This document shows positions 6,449 to 13,410 of a DNA stretch of 13,410 bases, piece by piece (position 1 is the first letter of the stretch; each line of letters opens with the position of its first letter). The DNA lies in NCBI GenBank assembly GCA_937895305.1, contig CALAXS010000495.1:1-13410 (forward strand), in the 5' to 3' direction. The translations under genes and the position numbers were made by a program. Source of the DNA: an uncultured bacterium. GTDB lineage: Bacteria; Hydrogenedentota; Hydrogenedentia; Hydrogenedentales; JAEUWI01. The notes beneath the pieces were generated by a model that did no database searches, was not told the DNA's origin, and worked only from the letters and a program-made list of their open reading frames with translations.

Positions 6449-7096
6449 TTAGTCCGTACGCTCAGTTTTTTTTGAACTGGGGATTTCCAGTTGGGGGTAC
6501 AGTGATTTCATACAACCGGGGCAAAGTGCATGACTGAATTCGGCCTCGGAGTGTTTCATTATATAGGACTCGATGCTGTTCCAGTACCCTTTATCGTCGC
6601 GAATGTTTTTGCAGCCGGCGCAAATAGGCAATAGCCCCTTGAGTTGCTTCACTTCGCTCAAGGCAAGCTCGAGTTGTTCGATGCTTTTCTGAAGCTGAGT
6701 CTGAAGGTGATGAATCTGGATATGGACGGTTGCACGCGCTATGACGTCTTCACTTTGCAGGGGTTTTGTGATGTAGTCCACGCCACCGCATTCAAAGCCA
6801 CGTACTTTGTCAAAGGTTTCTGAATTGGAACTTATGAAGATGACGGGGATGCTCGAAAGCTGTGGGTCTTCCTTGATGTGGGTGCAAAGTGTATAGCCAT
6901 CCATGGGACTCATGTTGATGTCGAGCAAGATCAGGCCGGGCCTTTTTTCTTTGGCTATATCAAGACACGTAGCACCCTCGCCAGCAGTATAGACGGTGAA
7001 GTTTTCGTTTTGGAGAATGCGCTCCAAAAACATTCGGTCCGATTGTATATCGTCAACAATCAGAACACTTTTAATTTGTTTTGTATCACGTGACAT
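6449..7096 (-). CDS. Response regulator with receiver domain and four-cysteine tail
   Basis: 215 residues. Residues ~8-125 form a CheY-like receiver: acidic pair D15-D16, phosphoacceptor D59 (LILLDINMSPMDG), S89/S90, and K111-P112. Residues ~127-152 are heptad-like and probably a coiled coil (HHLQTQLQKSIEQLELALSE in order). A tail with CAGCKNIRDDKGYW (C159, C162) and HALCPGC (C192, C195) follows. This paired-cysteine module is frequent at the ends of sensor and regulator proteins, mainly in deltaproteobacteria, and may bind a metal; its role is not established. There is no DNA-binding, GGDEF or enzyme output domain, so signalling is probably through protein contact. It heads the permease-queE-queD run. 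No strong Shine-Dalgarno precedes the ATG, and an inverted repeat lies 26-54 nt upstream. No histidine kinase is present. Confidence 0.9.
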   Translation of the reverse strand: MSRDTKQIKSVLIVDDIQSDRMFLERILQNENFTVYTAGEGATCLDIAKEKRPGLILLDINMSPMDGYTLCTHIKEDPQLSSIPVIFISSNSETFDKVRGFECGGVDYITKPLQSEDVIARATVHIQIHHLQTQLQKSIEQLELALSEVKQLKGLLPICAGCKNIRDDKGYWNSIESYIMKHSEAEFSHALCPGCMKSLYPQLEIPSSKKTERTD

Positions 7097-7121
7097 TCGC
7101 GTATGGCCCGTTTAGCGTAAA

Positions 7122-7150
7122 TGTAAGCAATTTTACCCAATCAGCTTACA
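7122..7150. promoter_or_regulatory. Inverted repeat upstream of the response-regulator operon
   Basis: TGTAAGC-N15-GCTTACA, perfect 7-bp arms with centres 22 bp apart, about two helical turns. A second nested 5-bp dyad (GTAAA/TTTAC) overlaps the left arm. It sits 26-54 bp before the response-regulator start. It could be an operator or a 5'-UTR hairpin. I could not assign a convincing -10/-35 pair here. Confidence 0.45.
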
Positions 7151-7200
7151 GTACGGGTTTGTGTGGTATCAATAACTTCTTGCTATAAGGCAACGTATAT

Positions 7201-7232
7201 AAAAAGACGGGCAACCGCATGGGCTGCCCGTC
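7201..7232 (-). terminator. Intrinsic terminator of the giant surface-protein gene
   Basis: On the minus strand an 8-bp perfect stem GACGGGCA/TGCCCGTC (7206-7213 with 7225-7232) closes an 11-nt loop. It is followed directly by TTTTTATATA. It begins 24 nt after the stop codon at 7257, the expected layout of a rho-independent terminator. It separates this gene from the response-regulator operon, which should therefore have its own promoter. Confidence 0.8.
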
Positions 7233-7256
7233 GTATGACTATCTATTTTTGTATGC

Positions 7257-10200
7257 CTAGCTTTGTGCACGTACCTTGCGACGGCGCATGTAGAGTATGC
7301 TGAGGGCGAGTACAATAAAGCCGGTGAGCGCGGGGGTATGCAGGGCCATTTTCCCGATGAATATCACAGGAACAAGTATGCCACGGACCACTGCCGCAAG
7401 CACAGGACTGGAAGCGACTGCATCAGCGATGTAGGGACTCACATGGTAATAGGAATCCACGAATGCTGAGCCCAGGGCATTGTCCAGCAGGTAGGTGTCA
7501 CGCACTTCACGCAGCACATCAATCTCGCCAGCGAGGGGTGTTCCATACGCCGCAGTGGCGATGAAGCATGGGCTTCCCCCTTCACCCAGAGAGATGCCCA
7601 GGAGTGCCATTAGAAAACCCAGACAGGTAAGCAGGTAATTTGAATTGCCCGTTTTGGTGTATTCAAAGGCACCTTCGAGTGTCACCAGGGGTATGCCCGG
7701 GTTACCCTTGCCATAAATCACGAAGTCCACGATACCTGCCGTGCCGAAGGGCGGCGTAACAACATCAAGGACGTATTCGTCTGTTCCGGGAAGGGTAACC
7801 AGCACAAGCTGCGGTCCACCGCCCTTGGTATCCAAGGGGAAGCTTTCCAGCGATTTGGACGTACCGGTTTCGACCACTTCGATGCGGTCAATATTGGCCA
7901 AATCACCTATAGGTGAAATGAGGGTCAATTGCGTGCCCCCCGAAGTGGGGCCTTCGCCTGTACCTGAAACTTCGGTGAGGCGGATACCGGTAGCATCGTC
8001 TGTTGGCAGGATTGCATTCTGTCGCAGACTAAAGCCGTTGAGCACATGGAGCCGTGCCTGGTCCAGGAGGTCCGGTGATGCGCCATTGGAACTGCCCGCA
8101 CTTATGGCCGGATCCACTTCGTTGTTATACACTTCCGAGTTATACTGAACGAGGGGGCCACTGCCTTTAGAGCTTATCACCGATTCGGCTACATAGTCGT
8201 AGTCTACCGATGTACTCCAAATGGTCACACTATTACGAATATCGCCGTTGTTAAGACTGGAGTCTGTCAACGGAGCGGTAAGTAACATGGGGGTGGATGC
8301 CTGTGGGTCACCAAGCGCATCAATGGGCCGCTCAACGAAGTTGTTATCAATCAGGACATTGGTCATGTCGGTGAACGTAGCACTGCCCACTGCAGGGCTG
8401 GTGCCCTTGGCACCGGTATCCATGTAAAAGTGTATCGAGAAATCATAGGCACCCGGAATAACCGTGCCCTCATTGATTGCATCGGTACCCAGATCAGAGG
8501 TTGGCGATCCTTTGGCAGGATCAGGTTGTGCGTTACGTGCGATGACGTACACAGGAGCCTCACCCTTGGCGAGGGACATGGGTGGGATTTCAATTTGTGC
8601 AAAGTCAGCATGGGGCGAACCCAGCGTCACTTGTACTGTTCCACCTGCAGTGTCAATTATCGCTGCGGACTCGTTCACGCTTCCGTTAACCTGGTGGCGC
8701 TTATAGGTAAAGCCGTTAGGAATGGTTGTCATACCAATGGTGTTGATAACGGCCACATCTGCTAGAACAATGGCGGTATTTGCACCATTTAAGGTCCGCG
8801 GAACTTCAAAATCAACGTAGGTACCCCCTGGATCGTGATTAAAGCCGGGAACAAGCAGCCCCCCCACGATTACGTCGGTACCCACAGTGAGGTTGATACC
8901 CGTTGCGCGGGCAATAAGGCCACCAAAGATCCAGGCTGAGTCGGGTGTAACACTTAGGAGTACCGGGCTGCCTGCTGGCGTAAAGAAGGCTCTTACATTT
9001 TCGTTCTCGTCCAGGGTAATGGTCGTTACAGCATCATTGGGCCCATCCACACCACCTTCCCAGTGACTGAATATGTAGCCTGCACTGGGGACCGCTTCAA
9101 TGCTAACCACTGTACCTTCGGGGTAACTGTCAATTGCGCATTCACCACTACTGGCACCCGTGATAGCTGCAACACCGTTACCATCGGAGTCCACATAAAT
9201 GGAGTAACAGTTATAAAGCAGGTTGAACGTGGCCACGACACTGTCGCTGGCCAGAGCTGTCCATATTGTCGTTGGATTGGAAGTACTTGAGAGATTGGCC
9301 GTTTCACCTGTCCAGCCGACAAAGGCACTACCCAGGTTGGGTGTGGCCACCAGCTCAACTTCTGTGCCGAGCACAAGGGGGCCGACATCGACCGGATAAA
9401 GACCTTTTGAAAGCTCAGTGGAATCAACGTTACCGAATCCTGTACCGCCGACATCATAGGTCAGGGTGAAATTACCTAAGACCTCGAAACCGTCTACCAG
9501 GGTGTCGGTCTTGGTCAGATTGACCCGGCTGCTCACCGTCACGTCGTAGAGTCCCACGGGCAAGCTGGCCGGGATCTGAACCGCCATATTCGTCGGTGTG
9601 ACGAGGCTGGCACGAGGGGCTATGGCATGACCACCTTTGAGAATATCGTTGAAGGTTAACTCAACACCATTCAGATAAACGCCGTATGTTGCAGCCGCTT
9701 CAATCGCGGTCATGCCGACTATATTACCGAAGAGACCTGTAATGGTGGCACCAATACTCGGCCCGAAGGGTGTGGAATCGGGCGAAATGGAATCCACCCG
9801 CACCCCGGCGACATCGAGTGGTGCAAAGACTGACAGGGATGTGAGGGAAACACTTAATTCATTGTTCACAACTGTTACGTTGGGAACTTCGCTCCAAACC
9901 TGTGGGCCGGGAACATTGGTTAGATTAAGATCGAAAAAGCCGCCCACAGTACCACCCTTGGTGAATGGCGCACCATCAATCAGCAGCGTGGGTAAGGAGT
10001 GCAGTTCGAGTGCACCATCCGGTGTGGCGAGATTGGAAATGGTCAAGTCGATATGAAGGGGTCCTGTCAGGGTATCGATCTCGTCCCAGACCGTTCCGCC
10101 GCTTTGGGTATGGATAAGGCTGATTTCAATATATTGTGCAAATTCAAGCAGATTACCCGGTTGGAGGCCGGCAGTACTTGCACCCCATGCATCCAATGCA

Positions 10201-11072
10201 CCGCCAGAGGAATCCCCATCTGCAAGATCGAGGAGTCCGGCGAGGTCGCTGACCACTTCAACCACTAACAGTGCCGATTCACCCGGTGCGACCATACCAT
10301 TACTGACCAGGTCCGCGAGGGTGGGTGCCAGAATACTGATGTCGGGTGTGGGATTGACGGAAACCGAAGGATCCGGTGTGCCTTTGGTGGGCACATCAAG
10401 ATTGGTGATAAATACTGTGCGCTCTTCACCGTTTGTTGTCACCGTAGTTGCCCATATTTCGTTGGGTCCAACAAAAGTGAAGGGATTCAATGGATACCCG
10501 TTGGCATCACTATCCGTTATGATTCCCGTTTCCACTTCGGAAAGTGCAAGCTGTACACGGTCCATAGGGTCGTTCACATCGTCATAAATGAATAGTGCTT
10601 TGCTTGTATTGACGCCAAAGGCGTATAGGGCAAGTGATGTAGTGCTCACACTACCCGTGAGAAAACTTGCTACATCAATGCTGCCATCAAAGGGAGAGAC
10701 AAATGGACCGGACATTACCGGACCCGACCAGGTGTTGGTTCCGAAAAAGTTGGGACCTTCGGTCTGGGCGCCATAGTAAACTTCATCGTTTCCGGATGTT
10801 GCCGTCACAGGAATGGGAAGTGCGGCAGGGGGATTTTCCATGGAGACCTTGAGGGTATAGCCATGCAGGGAAGAATCTATGGTTACGCCAACAATCTTTT
10901 CATCGCCATTACTGAATCCGGCTGCGGTCAGGAGGTCGACCATATTTATACGACCGTTTGTTGCGGCACCTGCTTTGGGTGCATCATGATTTGGCGCCAA
11001 GCCGATCATGAATGCGAGCACCAGCACCGAACTAATTACGGATGCCAGTACAAACTTCTTGCTCTTCCCCAT
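7257..11072 (-). CDS. Giant exported surface protein with InlB-type repeats, TIG-like domain and CFI-box C-terminus
   Basis: 1271 residues from ATG 11072. A TTG two codons upstream is rejected because GAGGAG sits 8 nt before the ATG and only 2 nt before the TTG. The signal peptide spans about 1-36 (KSKK, hydrophobic 7-25, AGA-ATN). Residues ~37-520 are beta-rich, low in cysteine and not recognised. Two divergent InlB B-repeat-like units follow: about 532-610 (VELVATPNLGSAFVGWTG) and about 617-698 (VSIEAVPSAGYIFSHWEGG, VRAFFTP). About 700-790 resembles an IPT/TIG domain (VLLSVTPDSAWIFGG, IPNGFTYKR). Next come an unassigned region to ~1140, a hydrophobic segment (1146-1162), and the CFI box starting CFIATAAYG at C1169 with REVRDTYLLDN and YYHVSPYIAD. 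A last membrane span (~1249-1262) ends in RRRKVR. The family is known mainly as a C-terminal domain of long exported proteins, and a role in anchoring or sorting is inferred. It has its own consensus promoter, structured leader and terminator, so it is a single-gene unit. Confidence 0.88.
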   Translation of the reverse strand: MGKSKKFVLASVISSVLVLAFMIGLAPNHDAPKAGAATNGRINMVDLLTAAGFSNGDEKIVGVTIDSSLHGYTLKVSMENPPAALPIPVTATSGNDEVYYGAQTEGPNFFGTNTWSGPVMSGPFVSPFDGSIDVASFLTGSVSTTSLALYAFGVNTSKALFIYDDVNDPMDRVQLALSEVETGIITDSDANGYPLNPFTFVGPNEIWATTVTTNGEERTVFITNLDVPTKGTPDPSVSVNPTPDISILAPTLADLVSNGMVAPGESALLVVEVVSDLAGLLDLADGDSSGGALDAWGASTAGLQPGNLLEFAQYIEISLIHTQSGGTVWDEIDTLTGPLHIDLTISNLATPDGALELHSLPTLLIDGAPFTKGGTVGGFFDLNLTNVPGPQVWSEVPNVTVVNNELSVSLTSLSVFAPLDVAGVRVDSISPDSTPFGPSIGATITGLFGNIVGMTAIEAAATYGVYLNGVELTFNDILKGGHAIAPRASLVTPTNMAVQIPASLPVGLYDVTVSSRVNLTKTDTLVDGFEVLGNFTLTYDVGGTGFGNVDSTELSKGLYPVDVGPLVLGTEVELVATPNLGSAFVGWTGETANLSSTSNPTTIWTALASDSVVATFNLLYNCYSIYVDSDGNGVAAITGASSGECAIDSYPEGTVVSIEAVPSAGYIFSHWEGGVDGPNDAVTTITLDENENVRAFFTPAGSPVLLSVTPDSAWIFGGLIARATGINLTVGTDVIVGGLLVPGFNHDPGGTYVDFEVPRTLNGANTAIVLADVAVINTIGMTTIPNGFTYKRHQVNGSVNESAAIIDTAGGTVQVTLGSPHADFAQIEIPPMSLAKGEAPVYVIARNAQPDPAKGSPTSDLGTDAINEGTVIPGAYDFSIHFYMDTGAKGTSPAVGSATFTDMTNVLIDNNFVERPIDALGDPQASTPMLLTAPLTDSSLNNGDIRNSVTIWSTSVDYDYVAESVISSKGSGPLVQYNSEVYNNEVDPAISAGSSNGASPDLLDQARLHVLNGFSLRQNAILPTDDATGIRLTEVSGTGEGPTSGGTQLTLISPIGDLANIDRIEVVETGTSKSLESFPLDTKGGGPQLVLVTLPGTDEYVLDVVTPPFGTAGIVDFVIYGKGNPGIPLVTLEGAFEYTKTGNSNYLLTCLGFLMALLGISLGEGGSPCFIATAAYGTPLAGEIDVLREVRDTYLLDNALGSAFVDSYYHVSPYIADAVASSPVLAAVVRGILVPVIFIGKMALHTPALTGFIVLALSILYMRRRKVRAQS

Positions 11073-11080
11073 TCTCAAAT

Positions 11081-11086
11081 CTCCTC
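11081..11086 (-). promoter_or_regulatory. Shine-Dalgarno deciding the giant-protein start
   Basis: GAGGAG on the minus strand, 8 nt before ATG 11072 and only 2 nt before the in-frame TTG at 11078. It fixes the start at the ATG. Confidence 0.75.
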
Positions 11087-11229
11087 AGTCGTTTAATCAT
11101 GCAGTGCCCAACGCACGGAATCTGTATGCTTTTTCCCGTGTGCCGACTGGATTGAAAGCTGCGTAAAGCGTTCACTTGCAACAGGTTGATTGGGTTTATC
11201 TGTTGCTTGACACACGTCTCCAGTCTCAG
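11087..11229 (-). promoter_or_regulatory. Long structured 5' leader of the giant surface-protein gene
   Basis: About 155 nt separate the predicted transcription start (near 11229) from the ATG. In RNA sense, GACTGGA (11225-11219) pairs with TCCAGTC (11151-11145) as a 7-bp outer helix beginning a few nt after the start. Inside it GCAACAG... more exactly the arms 11206-11200 and 11184-11178 form a 7-bp hairpin with a 15-nt loop. A third possible stem (CACGG/CCGTG) lies between the helix and the ribosome site. It matches no riboswitch class I can recognise. Confidence 0.45.
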
Positions 11230-11235
11230 CTAGGC

Positions 11236-11264
11236 ATTATAGGGAAAGGCCCATTTCCTGTCAA
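11236..11264 (-). promoter_or_regulatory. Consensus sigma-70 promoter for the giant surface-protein gene
   Basis: On the minus strand TTGACA (11264-11259) is followed by a 17-bp spacer and TATAAT (11241-11236): both hexamers and the spacing are exact consensus. The spacer contains an inverted repeat GGAAA-N6-TTTCC, placed where a repressor could block polymerase. The predicted start is near 11229, about 155 nt before the ATG at 11072. It lies downstream of lgt, so it serves only the giant gene. Confidence 0.88.
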
Positions 11265-11359
11265 CACTTATTTCCATTGTCTGATCAGGTTAACGCTCAC
11301 GCGAAGAAGTGTTACAACACAGGCAGGATAAGGTGATAGGCCCTATGCTTATGGGGTGC

Positions 11360-12217
11360 TCAGGACGCCGGGTCACCCTCATTTTCAGCATTCTGCGTTG
11401 CAGTTTGCTCAGTTTGCTCAGATTTGTTCCGGTGCAGGATAGCTAACATGGCATAAAGGAGTATACCCCCAAGGCAAAGTGTGAGGGCAAATACCTGGGA
11501 AACGGTCAGGCTGAGCAAAGAACGTGCACTGTCACCACGAAAGAATTCGGTGCTAAAGCGCAATGCACCATAGAGGATAGGATAAAGGAGGGCCACGGTG
11601 CCCAATCTGTGGGGGCGCTTGTAGGCGTATCGCATGATAAAGAAAATACACAGCAAACCCAGGGAAGCATAGAGCTGGGTGGGGTGCACATGAAGCGAGT
11701 GGGTCGCGGTGGACGGGACGAGGCCCCCCTGGAGATGTTTGACGTACGCTGCGGAATCCTTGGGAAAGGCGACAGCCCAGGGTGCGTCGCTGGGGGAACC
11801 GTAACAGCAGCCATTCAGGAAGCAGCCAATACGTGCGATAGCATGGGCGAGGGGCAGGAAGGGAATAACGACATCAACGAGATTGAGGGGGTTGACCCGG
11901 GCAAAGCGCAGGTACAGTAGCGCCCCCAGTAGGCCGCCGATGAGTCCCCCGAAAAAAACGAGGCCCCCCCCCCAGAAATACATGACTTCGTAGAGTTGAG
12001 ACGGAGATTTATATTGAAGGATGTAGTAGGCTTTTGCGCCGATAACAGCAAAGAAGAAAACCCAGATGCCGCCGATGGGCGTGATGGGATAGGGTTTGGC
12101 CAGCTTTTCATTTTCGCGGCAGGCCATGAGCACACCTACCAGAAAAGCGAGTGCAATCATAACGGTATACGCGTGAAATTGAAGGTCTTTGCCCAAAGAA
12201 AGCAAGGTGGGGTACAT
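11360..12217 (-). CDS. lgt: Prolipoprotein diacylglyceryl transferase
   Basis: 285 residues, normal length, with about seven hydrophobic spans: an inner-membrane enzyme that moves diacylglycerol from phosphatidylglycerol onto the lipobox cysteine of prolipoproteins. The signature region reads HAIARIGCFLNGCCYG (125-140), with R129, N135 and G136 aligned to the essential E. coli R143/N/G block. HPTQLY (178-183) and RFSTEFFRGD (220-229, R220 and E224 matching R239/E243 of E. coli) are also present. The GG-L-FFGGLIGG segment has Phe89 where E. coli has the important His103; Tyr or Phe there occurs in lineages with the NGCCYG form. A run of ten Gs (10 Cs on the + strand, 11964-11973) encodes W82-G85. 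The hydrophilic tail (265-285) is variable. Translation start ATG 12217 has only a distant AGGA. It follows the cohesin-like gene by 85 nt and may be cotranscribed with it. Confidence 0.95.
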   Translation of the reverse strand: MYPTLLSLGKDLQFHAYTVMIALAFLVGVLMACRENEKLAKPYPITPIGGIWVFFFAVIGAKAYYILQYKSPSQLYEVMYFWGGGLVFFGGLIGGLLGALLYLRFARVNPLNLVDVVIPFLPLAHAIARIGCFLNGCCYGSPSDAPWAVAFPKDSAAYVKHLQGGLVPSTATHSLHVHPTQLYASLGLLCIFFIMRYAYKRPHRLGTVALLYPILYGALRFSTEFFRGDSARSLLSLTVSQVFALTLCLGGILLYAMLAILHRNKSEQTEQTATQNAENEGDPAS

Positions 12218-12302
12218 GAAAGAACCGTATCCTTACGCTGATTGTAATCTGTTGCAAAATGGCGTTAGGGAACACTTGGAAAAATGAGTATAGCGCAATG
12301 GG

Positions 12303-13410
12303 CTATTCGGATTGTATTCTGATGCGCACGTGTGTTCCCCGCTTCCAGAACAGGGATGCGAGGAACATGAGCAGGGGTACGAGTATGAAGTGCAGTGTGC
12401 TGGTGCCTGCTTCCCGGGCATTGAACTTTTTGGCTGCTTCACCACGCCAGCCTTCTGCGGACGGGCTGCTGAAATTACCTTCACACCCTGCGGGCGTACG
12501 TGCCACAACCCAGTACCAGTAGTGCACTTCGGCGATTTGCGGGGTACAACCCGCAGCGGTGAGTTCCACAGGAACAGAAGCGGTAATATCATCGAAGAAG
12601 GTGTCTGTAGTCCAGCCGCTGCCGATGGGAATGGCGTTGTTAATGTTATTGGTTTCGCTGCGGTATACGCGGTATTGCGCGAGCGCGGTCGGGATAGGAT
12701 TCCAGGTAAGGGCAACTTTATCGGCATTGCCCTGACTTGCGTTGACGTTGGTGGGGGTCTCTGCGACCGGGGTACAGGCCATCTGCACTTCACCATCGGT
12801 ACAGGCCACATCGAAGCATTTTGAACCTGCGAGAAGGGTCACCGCTGCGGAGGATTGACCGGAAACGTTTTGCCCTCCACTCTCTACAAAGATCTGAACA
12901 GATTCGTCTGAAGCGACCCCATCGATAGGAATGGTGTCGTTGGCCAGTGCGCCGGGAAGGGTTCGGAAGGGCAGGGTCAGGATTTGACCATCCGGGATGG
13001 CGTTGGTATTGCCAAATATAATGATAATGATCACCCCTTCCGTATCGTGAACCTCGGTATCTACGATTTTACCGAGTCCGTCGAGCGCAGCCTCGGGACG
13101 GGCTATGCTTCGGGTCGTGAGGGTGTTTCCATCGTCATCCACCGCGGGTACGCCGGGCGATGTTTCGATAATAAATTCGTAAAACTCGCCGAATGGCTCG
13201 ACTTTGTTGGGGTCGTATTTAATCCAGATATCAATTGTGGAGGGTTCGGCATTTTCACTGTTGAGAAAAATGGGGATTTCGAAGGTGTCGCCCGGGTTGG
13301 TGAAGGTCTGCCCGAGGGTGAGCGTAATGGTTTCTGGGGGATCAAGGGGGGTATTACAGACTGCATAGCTGCTTTGCAGGCAGAACCCGAGGAGGAGTGC
13401 GGTCAAAACG
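12303..13410 (-). CDS. Exported cohesin-like plus fibronectin type III protein, membrane anchored (5' partial)
   Basis: At least 368 codons, open to the window edge. The in-window TTG at 13406 is probably not the start, because the hydrophobic signal core (TALLLGFCLQSSYA) lacks its usual basic N-region. The true start should lie a few codons outside. After the signal peptide, about 25-175 resembles a cohesin-type beta-sandwich (GDTFEIPIFLNS, IDIWIKYDPNKVEP, GVIIIIIFGNTN, ILTLPFRTLPGA). A short cysteine-bearing linker (CFDVACTDGEVQMACTP) leads to a fibronectin type III domain at about 215-320 (TNVNASQG, VALTWNPIP, YRVYRSE, YWYWVVARTP). The C-terminus has one hydrophobic span (LHFILVPLLMFLASLF) followed by WKRGTHVRIRIQSE, a membrane anchor or sorting-type tail. 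Likely a cell-surface binding protein. Dockerin partners are not visible. It lies upstream of lgt. Confidence 0.82.
   Translation of the reverse strand, partial: VLTALLLGFCLQSSYAVCNTPLDPPETITLTLGQTFTNPGDTFEIPIFLNSENAEPSTIDIWIKYDPNKVEPFGEFYEFIIETSPGVPAVDDDGNTLTTRSIARPEAALDGLGKIVDTEVHDTEGVIIIIIFGNTNAIPDGQILTLPFRTLPGALANDTIPIDGVASDESVQIFVESGGQNVSGQSSAAVTLLAGSKCFDVACTDGEVQMACTPVAETPTNVNASQGNADKVALTWNPIPTALAQYRVYRSETNNINNAIPIGSGWTTDTFFDDITASVPVELTAAGCTPQIAEVHYWYWVVARTPAGCEGNFSSPSAEGWRGEAAKKFNAREAGTSTLHFILVPLLMFLASLFWKRGTHVRIRIQSE

Noticed and set aside
7440..7640. Classical lipobox near the CFI-box cysteine of the giant protein
   Set aside because: GGSPC and YLLTC lack the small residue pattern at -3 to -1, and the site is at the C-terminal end, not in a signal peptide.
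11079..11144. Small minus-strand ORF of about 22 codons overlapping the giant-gene start
   Set aside because: No Shine-Dalgarno precedes its ATG, and length is within chance expectation.
11087..11229. Cyclic di-GMP (GEMM-I) riboswitch in the leader
   Set aside because: AAACC-like and GCAA-like bits occur, but the conserved spacing and paired core of GEMM-I are not there.

Overview
The window is a 13.4 kb stretch of a bacterial chromosome of moderate GC, probably from a Gram-negative-type, environmental lineage. Pointers are a secreted parallel beta-helix protein of the Pectate_lyase_3 type, a giant exported protein ending in a CFI-box C-terminus, an Lgt with the NGCCYG variant motif, a cohesin-like/Fn3 surface protein, and a response regulator with the four-cysteine tail common in deltaproteobacterial signalling proteins. 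That mix fits Planctomycetota/PVC, Hydrogenedentota-like or deltaproteobacterial relatives. The assignment is an inference and weak. I see no phage genes, transposase, CRISPR array, tRNA or rRNA.

Layout. 1-222: non-coding, holding a two-hairpin palindromic element between ~25-bp direct repeats; one repeat overlaps the end of the first gene. 223-1659 (-): exported beta-helix protein. 1660-1847: divergent promoter region with a 14-bp dyad. 1848-3859 (+): acyl-CoA ligase followed by an overlapping small CbiX-type chelatase. 3860-4099: convergent intergenic region with three hairpins, two of them a second copy of the element at 124-171. 4100-7096 (-): four closely spaced genes read as response regulator, OppB-type permease, queE and a fused double-domain queD. 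7097-7256: an intrinsic terminator for the upstream giant gene and an inverted repeat ahead of the response regulator. 7257-11072 (-): giant CFI-box surface protein, preceded by a consensus sigma-70 promoter and a ~155-nt leader that can fold. 11360-12217 (-): lgt. 12303-13410 (-): cohesin-like/Fn3 membrane-anchored protein, cut by the window edge.

How the genes may work together. queE and queD supply two consecutive steps to the 7-deazaguanine (queuosine/preQ0) precursor. They sit behind a response regulator and a lone permease, whose link to them is unknown. The lgt block looks like a cell-envelope neighbourhood: two exported, C-terminally anchored proteins flank the lipoprotein-maturation enzyme. 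The ligase-chelatase pair is translationally close but has no obvious biochemical link.

The observations I would check first are the duplicated QueD with reciprocal loss of active-site residues, the consensus promoter plus structured leader ahead of the giant surface protein, and the two-copy double hairpin with a compensatory base change. I do not see a clearly new multi-gene system.
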